From Heterobasidion occidentale (taxonomy: Eukaryota > Basidiomycota > Agaricomycetes > Russulales > Bondarzewiaceae): DNA of 64,000 bases. The stretch spans positions 558,001-622,000 of the forward strand of contig JBCAQO010000009.1 of assembly GCA_039111635.1 (NCBI GenBank), given 5' to 3'. Under the pieces are notes generated by a model. That model saw only the letters and a program-made list of their open reading frames with translations, was not told the origin of the DNA and ran no database searches. The translations under genes and the position numbers were made by a program. This document shows, piece after piece, positions 36,476-47,950 of the stretch (the stretch's first letter is position 1; each line of letters opens with the position of its first letter).

Positions 36476-37568
36476 ATGCCTGTCACAATTCCACCCATAC
36501 AGGCAGAAAATGGCGATCAACGGTTCATCCTTCGTAACGACAATCCGAACTCGGGCGATGATCCTGATCTGGTCATCACCAAGCTGGAATTGTTACATGA
36601 GGGCCGCAGGAAAGAGGTCTATCGTGGTACATTATCCAAACCTATCGAGGACGCGCCGTATGTCGCGTGCAAGGTGGCGTATGGCCTGAATGCGATGAAG
36701 AAGCTCCGGCATGAGGCAGCGCTGTACCAGGGCAGGCTTAAGCCTCTCCAGGACGCCTGGGTGCCCATATGCTACGGATACTTCGTCGGCGACACCGATG
36801 AAGGGCTCACTGGCTGTCTCATTCTTGACTACTGCGGCGAGCCCGTCAATACGAGGTTCTCGTGCCTGGGATACAATTTCAGGTATGTTTACTTCTTTCG
36901 ATTTGTACACTGTTAATTTCACGTCGTTTGAAGGGTCCAAGTCATCAGTGCGTTCGTAGAGATTCACAATGCGGGTGTCTGTCACAACGACGTTTCGGAG
37001 AGGAATGTTCTCAACTGTGATGGCATTCCCTTGGTGATCGATTTTGAAGATGCGACGGAAGAGGAGTGTGGGCGCAAGGTGGATGTTGTTGTCAACACTA
37101 TCGAGCCACATCCGGCCAAGTTTGGGTGCAAAGAACTGTTCGACTTGACTGTCGACCTTGGTTTGTGGAAGCCAGGTCAGTGCAGACGATGATTGAGTAG
37201 AAAAGTTTATCGCTGACGAGGTGTGCTAGCCCTTGTGCTCTATGGTGGCGAATATCAATCGACAAGGCTCCTTGATGATCCGCACAAACTTGCTGCGACT
37301 GCTCCGGAAGAATGGTCTGAGGGACGAGCGTTTGATGAAGCGTGTAAAGTCATCGCAGAGCATTATAAGATCTATTATCCTTCTCGCTACAAAAAGTGGC
37401 TAGCTGAAAGAAGTGCGTCCTCTCGTCCGCATGCTTTGTTTGAAATGCACGCTGCTGACGGCGAGGAAACCAGAAGAGGCAGATGAAGGCGGTGGTGTAT
37501 CTGAGGTTGCGGCAGTCGGGCACTCTGAAACAGGCAAGAAATCAATGTCGAGTGAGGGGAGCCGTTGA
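36476..37568 (+). CDS. Protein-kinase-like protein, array copy 3 (about 308 aa, intact)
   Basis: Exons 36476-36882, 36934-37175, 37230-37412 and 37474-37568 (the last acceptor could be 3 nt later). Retains CKVAYG Lys, HEAALY Glu, HNDVSERN and DFEDA. It ends KADEGGGVSEVAAVGHSETG-like, longer than copy 1, whose frame stops 6 codons earlier. Close to copy 1 in sequence, including the 3' flank, which suggests that the pair copy 1-copy 2 and the pair copy 3-copy 4 arose by duplicating a two-gene segment. Function unknown beyond the kinase-like fold. Confidence 0.8.
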
Positions 37569-38205
37569 GTGGCTAGTCGTATCTGTAGTTCGTCCTCTTC
37601 CTTGATCTTTGTGGCAGTTTCTCCTCTGTCAATGGGTCGTCCGCAAAGACAGCTCTCAGCTCCCAGTCCCATCCTGGTCCCAACCATGTAAGCAAGGAAT
37701 CAATTAATCTGAATAGAACCTGGCATTTTGAACACAAGTGCGCGGGCCCCGGTGAGTTGTGCTCACCCCAATAGTTGTCGGAACGTCGCACGCGTCCGTC
37801 GGGTCGCTGGCACCTTGAGAGTGCGCGCTCTTGCTTGAATTTGGTAGTCGGTCATCGGTGTGCAGAAGTCTCGTCAGGAACTTGTTGGCAGTTGGTGACT
37901 TTTTGGCCTACTTTTACTTTTCCGATGGACATATGACAAGAGCTTCAGTCTTTCTTTTTGACCTACCCTAAGCTTTTCCGGTTGACCAGTTGACCAGTTG
38001 AATTTCCGTTTTGTGTGCTGAGACCAGTGACTTGGCATAATTTCCCGCAGGGTTGCGCACGTTTAGTGCAGGATGCCGTGAGATTTGAGCGCCTTGAGCT
38101 TTGAACGGCTTTGTGACGTAACATCTCCAGCTCGCTTCTTAGCCTCCACACTGCTGGCCATCAAGCTTGCAGGCGTTGCCTCGCGCTGCAACGCTGCACC
38201 TCACC

Positions 38206-39299
38206 ATGCCTATCTCGCTCCCTCACATACAGGCATTAGAAGAAAATAGCAATCAACGGTTCATTCTTCGCAGCGACGACCCAAACAGCGGCTCCGACCC
38301 CGATCTCGTCATTACTGCGTTAGAGTTGCTACACGAGGGCCACAGAAAAGAGGTATATCGTGGGACATTAGCGGAACCCATCGAGGACGCGCCGTACGTC
38401 GTGTGCAAGGTGGCGTATGGCCTAAATGCGATGAAGAAGCTCCGGCATGAGGCAGCGCTGTACCGGGGCAGGCTCAAACCTCTCCAGGACGCCTGGGTGC
38501 CCATATGCTACGGGTACTTCGTCGGCGAGACCGATGAAAGGCTCACTGGCTGTCTCGTGCTTGACTACTGCGGTGAGCCTCTCGATATCAGGTTCTCATA
38601 CCTAGAACACAAGTTCAAGTACGTCTGTTTCCTCCGAGCAGTCCACTATGAACGTCACGTCATCTTGAAGGGTCCAGGTCATCAGCGCGTTCGTGGAGAT
38701 CCACAATGCAGGCGTCTCGCACAACGATGTCTCGGAGAGGAACGTCCTCAACTGCAATGGCATTCCGCTGGTGATCGACTTTGAGGATGCTACAGAAGAG
38801 GAGTGCGAGCGCAAGATGGACGTCGTCGTGAACAACATCAGGCCGCACCCGGCCAAGTTTGGATGTAAAGAACTCTTCGAACTGACCAAAGAACTCGAGT
38901 TGTGGAAGCCAGGGCAGTGCGGACAATGGTGCATGCAGAAAGTTATTGGTGACTGTGTTTGTTAGCATTTGTTCTTTATGGTGGCAGGTATCGATCGATA
39001 AAGCTCCTCGAGGATCCACACAAGCTCGCTGCGACTGCTCCGGAGGAATGGTGTTCGGTGCGTGCGTTGAGTGAAGCGTATAAGGTTATCGCGAAGCATT
39101 ATGAGGAGTATTATCCTGCTCGCTACAAGAAGTGGTTGGCTGAAAGGAGTGCGTTCTCTAGTCCACGATACCTTGGCTTCTGACATCGAGGGACTAAAGA
39201 AAAATCGATGCAGGCCAAGAATGGTCTGCAATTGCAGCAGACTGGAATCATTCTATCGAGACAGACAACATGGCAACTTCAAGTGAGGAGAACTGTTGA
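38206..39299 (+). CDS. Protein-kinase-like protein, array copy 4 (splice donor damaged)
   Basis: Exons by homology: 38206-38618, 38671-38912, 38966-39148 and 39214-39299. All catalytic motifs (VCKVAYG, HEAALY, HNDVSERN, DFEDA) are intact and exon 1 has no stop. The donor of intron 2 reads CCAG/GGCAGT instead of CCAG/GTCAGT. Without splicing the frame runs on to WKPGQCGQW and stops at 38965, losing the C-terminal third. It may produce a truncated protein with a complete catalytic core or be a young pseudogene. Copy 2 carries the same change. Confidence 0.6.
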
Positions 39300-39754
39300 G
39301 TGGTTCCTCTTTGTAGTACGTGCCTTTTCCGGATTCTCTGCCAAAGACTCGCACTCAGAGATGTCGTCTCTTCAGTCCTGGCCTGGTCCTAAGCATGTAA
39401 GCAGGATATCAGTTAGCCTGAATAGAAGCCAACATCTTGAATGCATGAAGAGGACGCATGCCGTTTGGTTCTTGGACAAATGTGCAGGCCCGGTGGGTTG
39501 TGTCTAATCGAATGATTGCACACGTCCATGGGGTCGCTAGCCTCTTCGAAGTGCGGGCCCTTGCTTGACCTCGTAGTTGGTGATTTTGTTTTGATTTAGT
39601 ACTTCCAGGTCAACGGATGACCCGGCGGCATATCCCGCATGATGCCGTGCACGTGGAAATTCAACAAGTTTTGACGTAATCTCTCCACGCTTCCTCCATA
39701 GCGCCGACTATTCAACTGCAGGACTCGCCTCACTTCGCATCACCGTGCCTTGTC

Positions 39755-40853
39755 ATGCCAGTATCGCTTCCCCCCATACAGGCATTGGAAGAAAATACCA
39801 ACCAACGGTTCACCCTTCGCAACGACAACCCGAACAGCGGTGATGATCCTGATCTCGTCATTACTGCGTTGGTCCGTTGGAGTTGCTACACGAGGGCCGC
39901 AGGAAAGAGGTTTATTGTGGGACATTAGCGGAACCCATCGAGGATGCGCCGTATGTCGCATGCAAGGTGGCGTATGGCCAGAATGCAATGAAGAAACTCA
40001 GACACGAGGCAGCGCTATACCAAGGCAGGCTCAAGCCTCTCCAGGACGCCTGGGTGCCCATATGCTACGGGTACTTCGTCGGCGAGACCGATGAAAGGCT
40101 CACTGGCTGTCTCGTTCTTGACTACTGTGGCGAGTCTGTCAATACTAGGTTCCCGTGCCTAGAACATGATTCCAAGTAAATTTATTTCCTTTCCGGCTGT
40201 ACACCTTCGACCTCACGTCGTATAAAGGGTCCAGGTCATCAGTGCTTTCGTGGAAATCCACAATTCCGGCGTCTCCCACAATGTTTCGGAGAGGAATGTC
40301 CTCGACCGCAACGACATTCCCTTGGTGATCGATTTTGAAGATGCCACAGAAGAGGAGTGCGAGCGCAAGATGGACATTGTCGTGAACAATATCCGGCCGC
40401 ATCCCCACAAGTTTGGATGTAGAAAACTCTTCGAGTTGACCAACGAACTCGAGTTATGGAAGCCAGGTCAGTGGAGACGACATTGAGTAAAGAACTTTGT
40501 TGTTGACTTGATGTGTTAGCATTCGTGCTCTATGGTTGCGGGTATCGATCAATAAGGCTTCTCGAGGATCCGCACAAACTTGCTGCGACTGCTCCGGAAG
40601 AATGGTCTTCGGCGCGTGCGTTGAGTGAAGCGTTCGAGGTTATCGCAGAGCACTACAAGAGATATTATCCTGCTCGGTACAAGAGATGGCTGGCTGAAAG
40701 GAGTGCGTTCTCCGATTCGCGATGCCTTGGCTTCTGACATCGAGGGGCTCAAGAAAAGTTGATACAGGTCAAGAGTGGGTTGCAATTGCAGCAGCCGGGA
40801 ATCATTCTGTCGAGAAAGATGAGAAAGCAACTCCAAGTGAGGGGAATCATTGA
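39755..40853 (+). pseudogene. Kinase-like array copy 5, disrupted and catalytically dead
   Basis: Homologous exons 39755-40175, 40228-40466, 40520-40702 and 40768-40853. An 8-nt insertion near 39871-39880 (GTTGGTCCGTTGGAG where other copies have GTTAGAG) shifts the frame after DLVITAL. In addition the catalytic loop reads HN-VSERN: exactly one codon, the catalytic Asp, is missing, and exon 2 is 239 nt instead of 242. DFEDA and the C-terminal exons remain open. Confidence 0.8.
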
Positions 40854-42790
40854 GTGGTTCGGTACGTGCTAGGTTCTCTCCTCGAATTTCTTCGACTGCT
40901 CATGTTAAGACAGCATATTTTGTCACCGAAATGCGACATTTTCTTTGGTCCTGGCCAAGTGATTCGAAAGCAAAGGATTAGTTAGCATGAATTGAGCTGG
41001 CATCTGGAAACAAGGAGAAGCATGCCACTCTCTCAGATAAGATTGAGGAGGGTGATTTGATTGGGCCTCAATTGTAGTTGGTTCGTCCCATCACCATCTT
41101 ATCGCCACGCGCCAACCTAGCATTGTGTCCTCGTCCCTCTTCCCCTCAATGTCTCAGCGCAAAGTCCATCATGGTTCCTTCGCCCACTTTGTTAGTTCCA
41201 TCCCGTCCTGTCATATGTGTAGCTGTATGTGCCACACACATATCACTAGGCTGTTGGAATTACATATTTCATACTGGCTGCTTGTCATGCCGCGTCGCGC
41301 GCCTCCGTTGGGTCGCTGCGTCGTTAGCTGCGCTAGCGTCGGAGTGCCTCCGTGATCAACCTCGGCAGTCGGTGGCCGGTGGTTTTTATGGCAGTTTTCT
41401 TTTTTGGTTGAGTGCACACAGCTGTCGACTCTTTCTGTGCCGAGATGTTGACGAGTGACCCATATTCAGCAGGACACAATGAGGATTCAGGATCTCAGAA
41501 GGCACCATCTGCAACATACGACACCCTGGATGTGTCATTGCGATGATACCAATTGACACCGCCCTCCGTTATGACCATATTGACCTGACGTGAATTGCCA
41601 AAGCTCAGGGTGACAGTCTACACCACGGAAATCGTGCGGGCGCACAAGGCTCGGAAGTATGCTCATCAACATGTACACAGACCTGCTATTTCACTGTACC
41701 AAAGGTGTGTGTCCTGAATCATTACTCCTTGGGGCATCATTACCCGTGGGCGCTGACGGACGTTGACGCCGACTTTCTTTCAAGGAGGCTCGTTCAGAGT
41801 CAGCAGCGCCGCCGATCGCACTATTTTTGCAGAACTATATTCGCTTGTCATGCCTCGCGATGTGGCTAAGTGGCGCGAAGCGGCTTTACTGAGGTAGTAG
41901 CAGGTGGGTGTAGTTGTAGGAAGGCCTAGCTGGCCGGCTCAAGGCCACGAGGGTCGTGCGTCCGGCAGCATGGCACGATGTACGGCGAAGACTAGGAGGA
42001 AAGATCGCTCCGGTCACCCGCGCGTCGATGGGTGGCAAGGAGATGCAGGCTCTTGGTGGGGCTACGATCGTCGAGATGAATTCTCCGTGGGCCTTGCGCG
42101 GGCGTCGGAACGGGCAGGCAGGCGGCTGTGCACACTAATATGTTACACAGGCCCGCATCGTGCAATCGCGTCTCATTCGTCCAGGTTTTGGCTCAAAGTG
42201 TTGAGTATCACTAACATAGCCGTTTGTCCACCCCGATCTGCGATCTCGTGCTTTTCCTACTGGTGGGGTGCTCATGTGCCTGGCATACGAAGGTCATTAT
42301 ACGTACCATTCAAGGTGCGTGCGCTTGTATGCGACGCATCTGTTCAAGCGCTACTTCCGCTCTCGTCTCTATATTAGAGGCCCAACAGACGTACTAGAAA
42401 TGCAAACACACATCTCTGCAAAGGTTCAAATCGCTAGCCTCGTATCACCCATTTGCCCACTCCACCATTCACCGCACCATGTCCAAGTGATGTCGCGCCT
42501 CAGCCTGAACGGGTGAGTCACTTTAGCTCGAGTAATTTTTGGCTCCAAACTTGTGATGCGCGGTTACTGACCCTATTGCTCGTGCAGAATTCGGATGGAG
42601 CGGCGCCAGTGCAAGGCGTCCCAGTTCCCCGTCCCGATGCCCGCAGGGCGGCCGAGTCGCCCCACTCAAGGCCCCGCGCCTGTGAAGACGAGTGGGAAGC
42701 CCACGCAGATGAAGTGAGAGCTTTCTGCTCTAGGACCTACTCGAGAAGCGTTGTGATCATGCAGAATTGATATGTTGGTGTGAAGCATGC
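40854..42790 (+). repeat. S-block 2
   Basis: Second copy of the block described at 32030-33925; it follows copy 5 directly and precedes copy 6. Similarity to S-block 1 extends from just after the kinase stop codon to about 42790. Confidence 0.75.
42490..42717 (+). CDS. Small spliced ORF in S-block 2, about 50 aa
   Basis: Exons 42490-42512 and 42588-42717 with a 75-nt intron (GTGAGT..CGTGCAG), encoding a basic, Pro/Arg/Gln-rich peptide that begins MSRLSLNGIRMERRQ and ends SGKPTQMK. The start, splice donor and splice acceptor are conserved in S-block 1, where a frameshift truncates the second exon. In S-block 3 the start and a donor survive but the acceptor is gone. No family is recognised. 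It might be the end of an older gene rather than a real peptide. Confidence 0.3.
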
Positions 42791-43085
42791 TGTATAGTGT
42801 CAGGGACTTTCTGATTATGATGTCTACGTATGAACCGAAAGATGCATGTACTGTAGAAAATTATGCTAAGCCGTGACCCCATAGCTTCCAGGCGTAGAGT
42901 AGAGTCTATGTTTACCGTCTACATCCACTTGCCATGATCGAAAGCCGAAACGTGCGCCACACTGTTGGGTTGCACTCGGATTTGGTTTTGACCAACTGTT
43001 TAAATCGAACAATCATCATCTCAGTGACGGGAAACCTGTATACTCCCCTTCAATGCCTGTAACACTTCCTCCTATCTAGCCAAAA

Positions 43086-44205
43086 ATGGGCAACCAGCGG
43101 TCCGTCCTTTGTAATGCCAACCCAAATGTCAGGGACGATCCTGATATAGTGATCACCGAGTTGCTTTTGCTACGAGAGGGCTGTCGAAAAGAAGTGTATC
43201 GCGGTACGTTGTCAGACCCTGTCGAGGGCAAGCCCTTCGTGGTGTGCAAGGTCGCGTACGGTCAAAACGCCATGGCGGTTCTCAAACGCGAAGCAGAGCC
43301 TTACCAAGACAAACTCAAGCAACTTCAAGGCGTCAGGGTGCCAACGTGTTTTGGTTACTTCATTGGGGATACGGATGAAGGTCTTATTACTGGCTGCCTC
43401 GCCCTCGACTACTGCGGCGAGCCTGTCGAAACTTGCTTTGAAGACCTGGATCTGGAACTCAGGTAAAGCTTTTTACTTCCCTCTAGCGCCGCGGAACGCT
43501 ATACGTTTTGATATTTTTCCGAGGATCGACGGAATCAATGCATTCGTGGATCTACATGATGCTGGCATCTCCCACAATGACGTCTCCGAGAGAAAAGTCC
43601 TCAACTGCCTTGGGTCTCCTATCATTGTCGACTTCGAGGATGCCACGGAAAAAGAATGCGAGCGCAAGATGAAGGTCGAGATAAATGCAATCGAACCTCA
43701 TCCGTATAACTTTGGGTGTAAGGAACTTCACAGACTATGTAACGAGCTCAATCTGTGGAAGCCATGTGAGTGCGCCCTCTACGTTCAGTTGAACGCTATT
43801 GCCCACCAACAATCCCTGATAGCTTCGGTCATCTACGGTCGCGGCTATCAATCCGTGAAACTTTTAGCAGACTCGCATAGACTTGCTGCCACTGCGCCGA
43901 AGAATTGGAGTCCGGAGCGTGCATTAAAAGAGGCCTATCAGGTGATCGCAGAGCATACCAAGGAATATTGCCCAGAAAACTATTTTGAATGGCTAGCCAC
44001 ACAGAGCACGTCGCCTTGCCTTGAGATACTTACCCTTCTAATACCGATGATTTCAGGAAGCAACGGCGTCCCACCCGAATTTTTGCCATCTAAGATCTTC
44101 GACCCAAAGGCCTCAAATGACAATTCTTCGGAGCCATCGGAAGAAAGTGATCGCCCTGAAGACTCTTCAGTAAAGGGAGCTGCCCAGTTGATTGTATTCG
44201 TATGA
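43086..44205 (+). CDS. Protein-kinase-like protein, array copy 6 (diverged, active site altered)
   Basis: Exons 43086-43462, 43524-43765 and 43823-44205. The most diverged of the full-length copies. It retains VCKVAYG and DFEDA, but the catalytic loop is HNDVSERK, so the Asn expected to bind metal is Lys, which suggests no normal phosphotransfer. The ancestral start (ATG 43053, MPVTLPPI) is followed by TAG where the others have CAG, so translation would have to begin at 43086. The last exon is longer, ends VKGAAQLIVFV and contains a possible GC-AG intron at 44006-44057, the position where other copies have a GT donor; it is a multiple of three and may be read through. May be a pseudogene or a repurposed protein. 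Confidence 0.5.
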
Positions 44206-44525
44206 ACGCGGCTGTGTTGACTGCTCACGGCAATGTATACCTGGTTGTGTCGTCTATTTAGATACCAAAATGATTGATCTTTTGCGATTCCTGTTATTTA
44301 GTGCTTACGATAAACCCGCAAGAGAGCGGCCACAGAGATCAGACGGCCGGGCATTGCATGTCGTTGTGTTCACAATGGGAAGGCAAAGCAACTATCACGA
44401 GTTAGCCTAAAGGTGTTATGTTTGAGAGCATTACACTGTGTTGGTGGTGTTAAATCATAAACTCAGATGTGACAAGGAAGATAGAAACTCACTCTAGATA
44501 TGTGAAATTCTTTTTTGGTCCAGTG

Positions 44526-45526
44526 TCATTGAGTGACTGCTGCCAGTATTTCTACCCACTCGTTTACCCACATATACCGCGAGAAAACTAAATAAAGCCA
44601 TCTAAACCATATCATCTGAGATTTATGCTGCCGCAACGCGCGGGCGGCGGTCAGATAGTCCTTAGCTCCCGCGACAAAAACGGGAATATCAGAGGAGGGG
44701 TATCCAAAGTAAGAGACTGCGTGGGCGAAGGCGATGTCTAGCTTTGCGAGGAGGGGCGCGACTACGCCAAAATATTTGGCGAGTGTGGGAAGTGAGATGA
44801 GGGCATAGGCTTTTGGAGGGTCCGGGACCGTGGAAAGCAGGTGAGCTACGCCATGGAAAAGAGACCTGTGATTTGGATGATAAGATATGCCTCGATGGTC
44901 GAACGTCAGGATCTGGACGTCAGACGGGATGAAATTACGCCCAATAAGCCCAATTCATGGATCAGAGTGGAGGCACGCACAGTCGAGATCCGATGTTTCA
45001 TGACGTAGGGCCTTACAACGTCTGCTATGAGATTTGCGTCCCACGTTGTAGTAAAATTGTCCTTCAATCCTCTGCGGACAAACATGTCAGCGTCACAGCC
45101 TTGAATTCACTCATCCCGTTTCTTCGCCGACACCATCAACAAATGGTGGACATACTCTTTATCTAAAACCCACCGCCTTCCCTCTGCAATACCCAACGCG
45201 TCGAGGCTGCGTACAAGCTCTCCCTTTCTGATGTCCCCGAGCCCATCTGCATCGCCAGTAGAGAGACACAAAGAATACAGCGCCCCGGCGCTACTATCAC
45301 CCCTCAGCTGGGAGGCTAGAGATACAGTAGTGGGTCCGAAGAAGAATGCCTCGTCGTCTGGGTGCGCAGTTAGCAACAAGATTCGTGCCGATCGTAACGA
45401 TGTTGGTTTCTCCTCTCCAGAGTCCCCAACGTCTAAGAATATGTTGTTAGCGTTCCACGGAGTGAGCAGTACGGCGGTCAGTACCGAGACGAGTACAAGG
45501 AAAATGGGAATCCGATTCGTGGGCAT
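44526..45526 (-). CDS. GPI12: GPI biosynthesis GlcNAc-PI de-N-acetylase (PIG-L), about 282 aa
   Basis: Exons 45526-45156, 45071-44981 and 44912-44526, all phases consistent. The N-terminal membrane anchor IPIFLVLVSVLTAVLL is followed by RILLLTAHPDDEAFFFGP, whose AHPDDE motif is the zinc-binding signature of the LmbE/PIG-L family, then LCLSTGDADGLGDIRKGEL and ILTFDHRGISYHPNHRSLF, which supplies further metal and catalytic His residues. The enzyme removes the acetyl group from GlcNAc-phosphatidylinositol on the cytosolic face of the ER, the second step of GPI anchor synthesis. The start at 45526 puts the anchor at the extreme N-terminus; an upstream in-frame extension is probably 5' UTR. Confidence 0.92.
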
Positions 45527-45604
45527 CACGGAGAATAACGATGCTAGAGTTCTGTGAAATCGGGAGGGAGAGTAGCTGAAGGGGCCCGGCGCCTGATTTG
45601 TCAG

Positions 45605-46030
45605 CACATTCCGACGCGTTCGCGTCGTACAACAGCGTACAACCTGCCCTTGTACCAGCTTGTACCGTACCTCAGCGTTGCCAGCTGTTCAAAGGCGCTC
45701 AGTTGCTCGGGCACTTGGTCTCTATTGCATTAACATCTACATCCAGAGCTCCCTGGCTCTTGCCATCCCTGTCCGCGCAATGCCTGCCTAAGGTGCAGAA
45801 AAAGAGAGACCTTCGGTCTTCGTATGCTGTCGTGTCTGCAGTTTTTGATCAGTGAGATATCATCAAGGTATTATGCCGATACACAATCCCATGCATGTGC
45901 CGTCTGCTGAACTACGCGTATCGCATTCGCTTGCAAATAGGAACGTTAAGAACATTCAACCCAACTGCAATCCATAAACTTGCGCAGACTGCCATTCACG
46001 GCCTCGCCAAATGACACTGCGGGCGCGTGC
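45605..46030 (+). pseudogene. Degenerate duplicate of the ERG2 promoter, exon 1 and start of exon 2
   Basis: Aligns by eye with 48237-48665. GCGTTCGCGTCGTAC, then CTTCGTATG(C)..GTCGTGTCTGC, then ATCAAGGTA, CCAACTGC(A/G)ATCCA, AACTTGCGCAG(A/G)C and GACACTGCGGGCGCG occur in the same order as in ERG2. The start codon region and frame are lost and no later exon is present. It lies head-to-head with PIG-L, where an intact ERG2 would be expected, while the intact gene is 2.4 kb further on beyond S-block 3 and kinase copy 7. Confidence 0.75.
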
Positions 46031-46089
46031 CTTCATCGACTTTCGTGGTTGATGGTCGAAAAGGTACACACATTGGTTAATACATACGC

Positions 46090-47110
46090 CGAATGGACTG
46101 TGCAAGAGCGATGAGCGTGATTCAAATGACACCGCCCTTCATTTGTAGGTCGGGAATGGAATGTATTGAACTTGACAGTGTGGGTATGGTGCAGGCCCAC
46201 AAGACTGAGATAAATCTTCGACAACATGTATGCAGGCTTACTAGTGGCACATATACTAAAGGTGCATGTCCTGTGTTATTCCTCCTTAGGGCATCATTCG
46301 TTGTGGGCGCCGATGACTGTTGACGCCGAATTTCTCTTTAGGAGGCTCGTTTAAAGCCGGCAACGCCGCCGATCCCACTATTTGTGCAGGACCTTACTCG
46401 CTCGTCATGCCTTGCGCCGTGGCTATTTGCTGCGCCGTGGCAGCAGCAGGTGATGGTACTGGTGAGTAGGTCGAGTTGGCCGAGTTGATACCATGCATGA
46501 GGCGCGTCACTACCGTGTGTCCGGCAGCTCGATAATTAGGCAGGAAGGTCGCTCCGGTCCCGCGTTGATGGGCTAGGAGCTGCAGGCTTTTGGTGTCGAG
46601 ATGAATTCTGCGTGGGCCTTGCACGAGAGCCGGAGCTAGCAGGCTGGCGGCCGTGTGCGTTAATTCTTGACACAGGCCCGCATCGTAACGCATCTTATTT
46701 GTCCATGTTTTGGATCAGAGATTGCCATCGTCGTCTACACACCTGGACAACGCCCTGCTTTTCCTTTTCTTGGGGCGCGTCTATACCTGACATATACACG
46801 CCAACCGACCAAGCCACCGAGCATTGTCATACTCATCCGGCCACCGACCGCCCGCGCACCGAGCGATGCCGAGCCTCGATCTAGACTCGTAAGTTTATTC
46901 AGCTCCAGCCCCCATGGTAGCTCTACGCTTGACGGCCCTTTTGCTTCAAAATTGCGCCGCATGACAACTGACCTTGTGTGGATATCATATGGAGTGGCGC
47001 TGGTGCAAGGCGTCCCAGAGTCCTCGTCCGGACGCTCGCAGGGAGAGAAGCCCACAGGCAAAGGAAGCGTCGTTATGGATTGGTACGCTGGTATGGCGCG
47101 AGCACGGATG
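46090..47110 (+). repeat. S-block 3 (partial, most diverged)
   Basis: Matches the right-hand half of S-blocks 1 and 2, including ACACCGCCCTTCAT, GCATCATTCGTTGTGGGCGCC, GGAGGCTCGTTTA, CCGCCGATC and the end segment GGAGTGGCGCTGGTGCAAGG. The small ORF start is recognisable at 46866 but its second exon cannot be spliced in. It precedes kinase copy 7. Confidence 0.65.
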
Positions 47111-47323
47111 TGATATCCGGTAAAAATTCGAGGAAATTGGAGTGTATAATGCAGTCTTCAATCTTGCTCTGATGCATAGATGCTCAGTTCAGCATGGCAA
47201 ATGAGCGTAGATGTAATCCAACATGATGCTCTCACCTCTACGCTTTCGCTCCAAGCTGTCGTGGTCCAACCTGGTTGTCTATTCTGACTTATAACGACAA
47301 GCTTTACATCACCGAACCTCGTT

Positions 47324-47950
47324 ATGCCTGTCCTGATTCCACCCATATACTAGGCAGAAAATCACGAGGGCCGCCAGAAAGAGGTCTATCGTGGTACATT
47401 ACCTGAACCCATCAAGGGCGTCGCGCCGTATGACGCATGGAAGGTGGCGTGCGGTCAAAGCGCCATGAGGAAACTCAGACACGAGGCAGAGTTATACCAA
47501 GAAGCTCTTCAAGATGCTTGGGTGCTCGTATGCTACGAAATTCGTCGGTGGCACCGATGAGGGACTCACTGACTATCTCGTTCTTGACGACTGCAGTGAG
47601 CCTATCAAATTCAGGACATTGTGCCTGGGACACGATTTGAAGTATGTCTGTTCCTTTCGAGCAGTGCACTGTTAGATGGCTCTGACATCGTTCGAAGGCT
47701 TTGAATCATCAGTGCTTTCGTAGAAATACACAAGGCTGGTGTCTCCCACAATCACGTTTCCGAGAGGAATGTCCTCGATTGCAACGGCCTTCCAGCGGTT
47801 ATTCGAAGATGCCAATGAGCGGAAGAGCGGGCGCAAAACGGATGTCACTGTAAGCAGTCTTGAGCCGCATCCCTATGAGTTCAGATGCGAGGAATTGTTC
47901 GAGATTTGCACAGATTTCAAACTGTGGAAGCCATCTCAGTGGACATGAAT
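47324..47950 (+). pseudogene. Kinase-like array copy 7, strongly decayed
   Basis: The start MPVLIPPIY is followed at once by TAG. A stretch between the N-terminus and HEGRQKEVYRGTL-like sequence is deleted, exon 1 has further indels, and the catalytic loop encodes HNHVSERN, with Asp changed to His. The DFE region is frameshifted and no third exon is found before the ERG2 promoter. Confidence 0.8.

Noticed and set aside
43053..43081. The conserved (C)ATACAG / ATCTAG before the kinase bodies as a 3' splice site with an upstream first exon
   Set aside because: Differences among copies upstream of it are mostly synonymous in the MPxSLPPIQ frame, and copy 2 has CAA there, which would destroy the acceptor. 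Coding from the ATG explains the data better.
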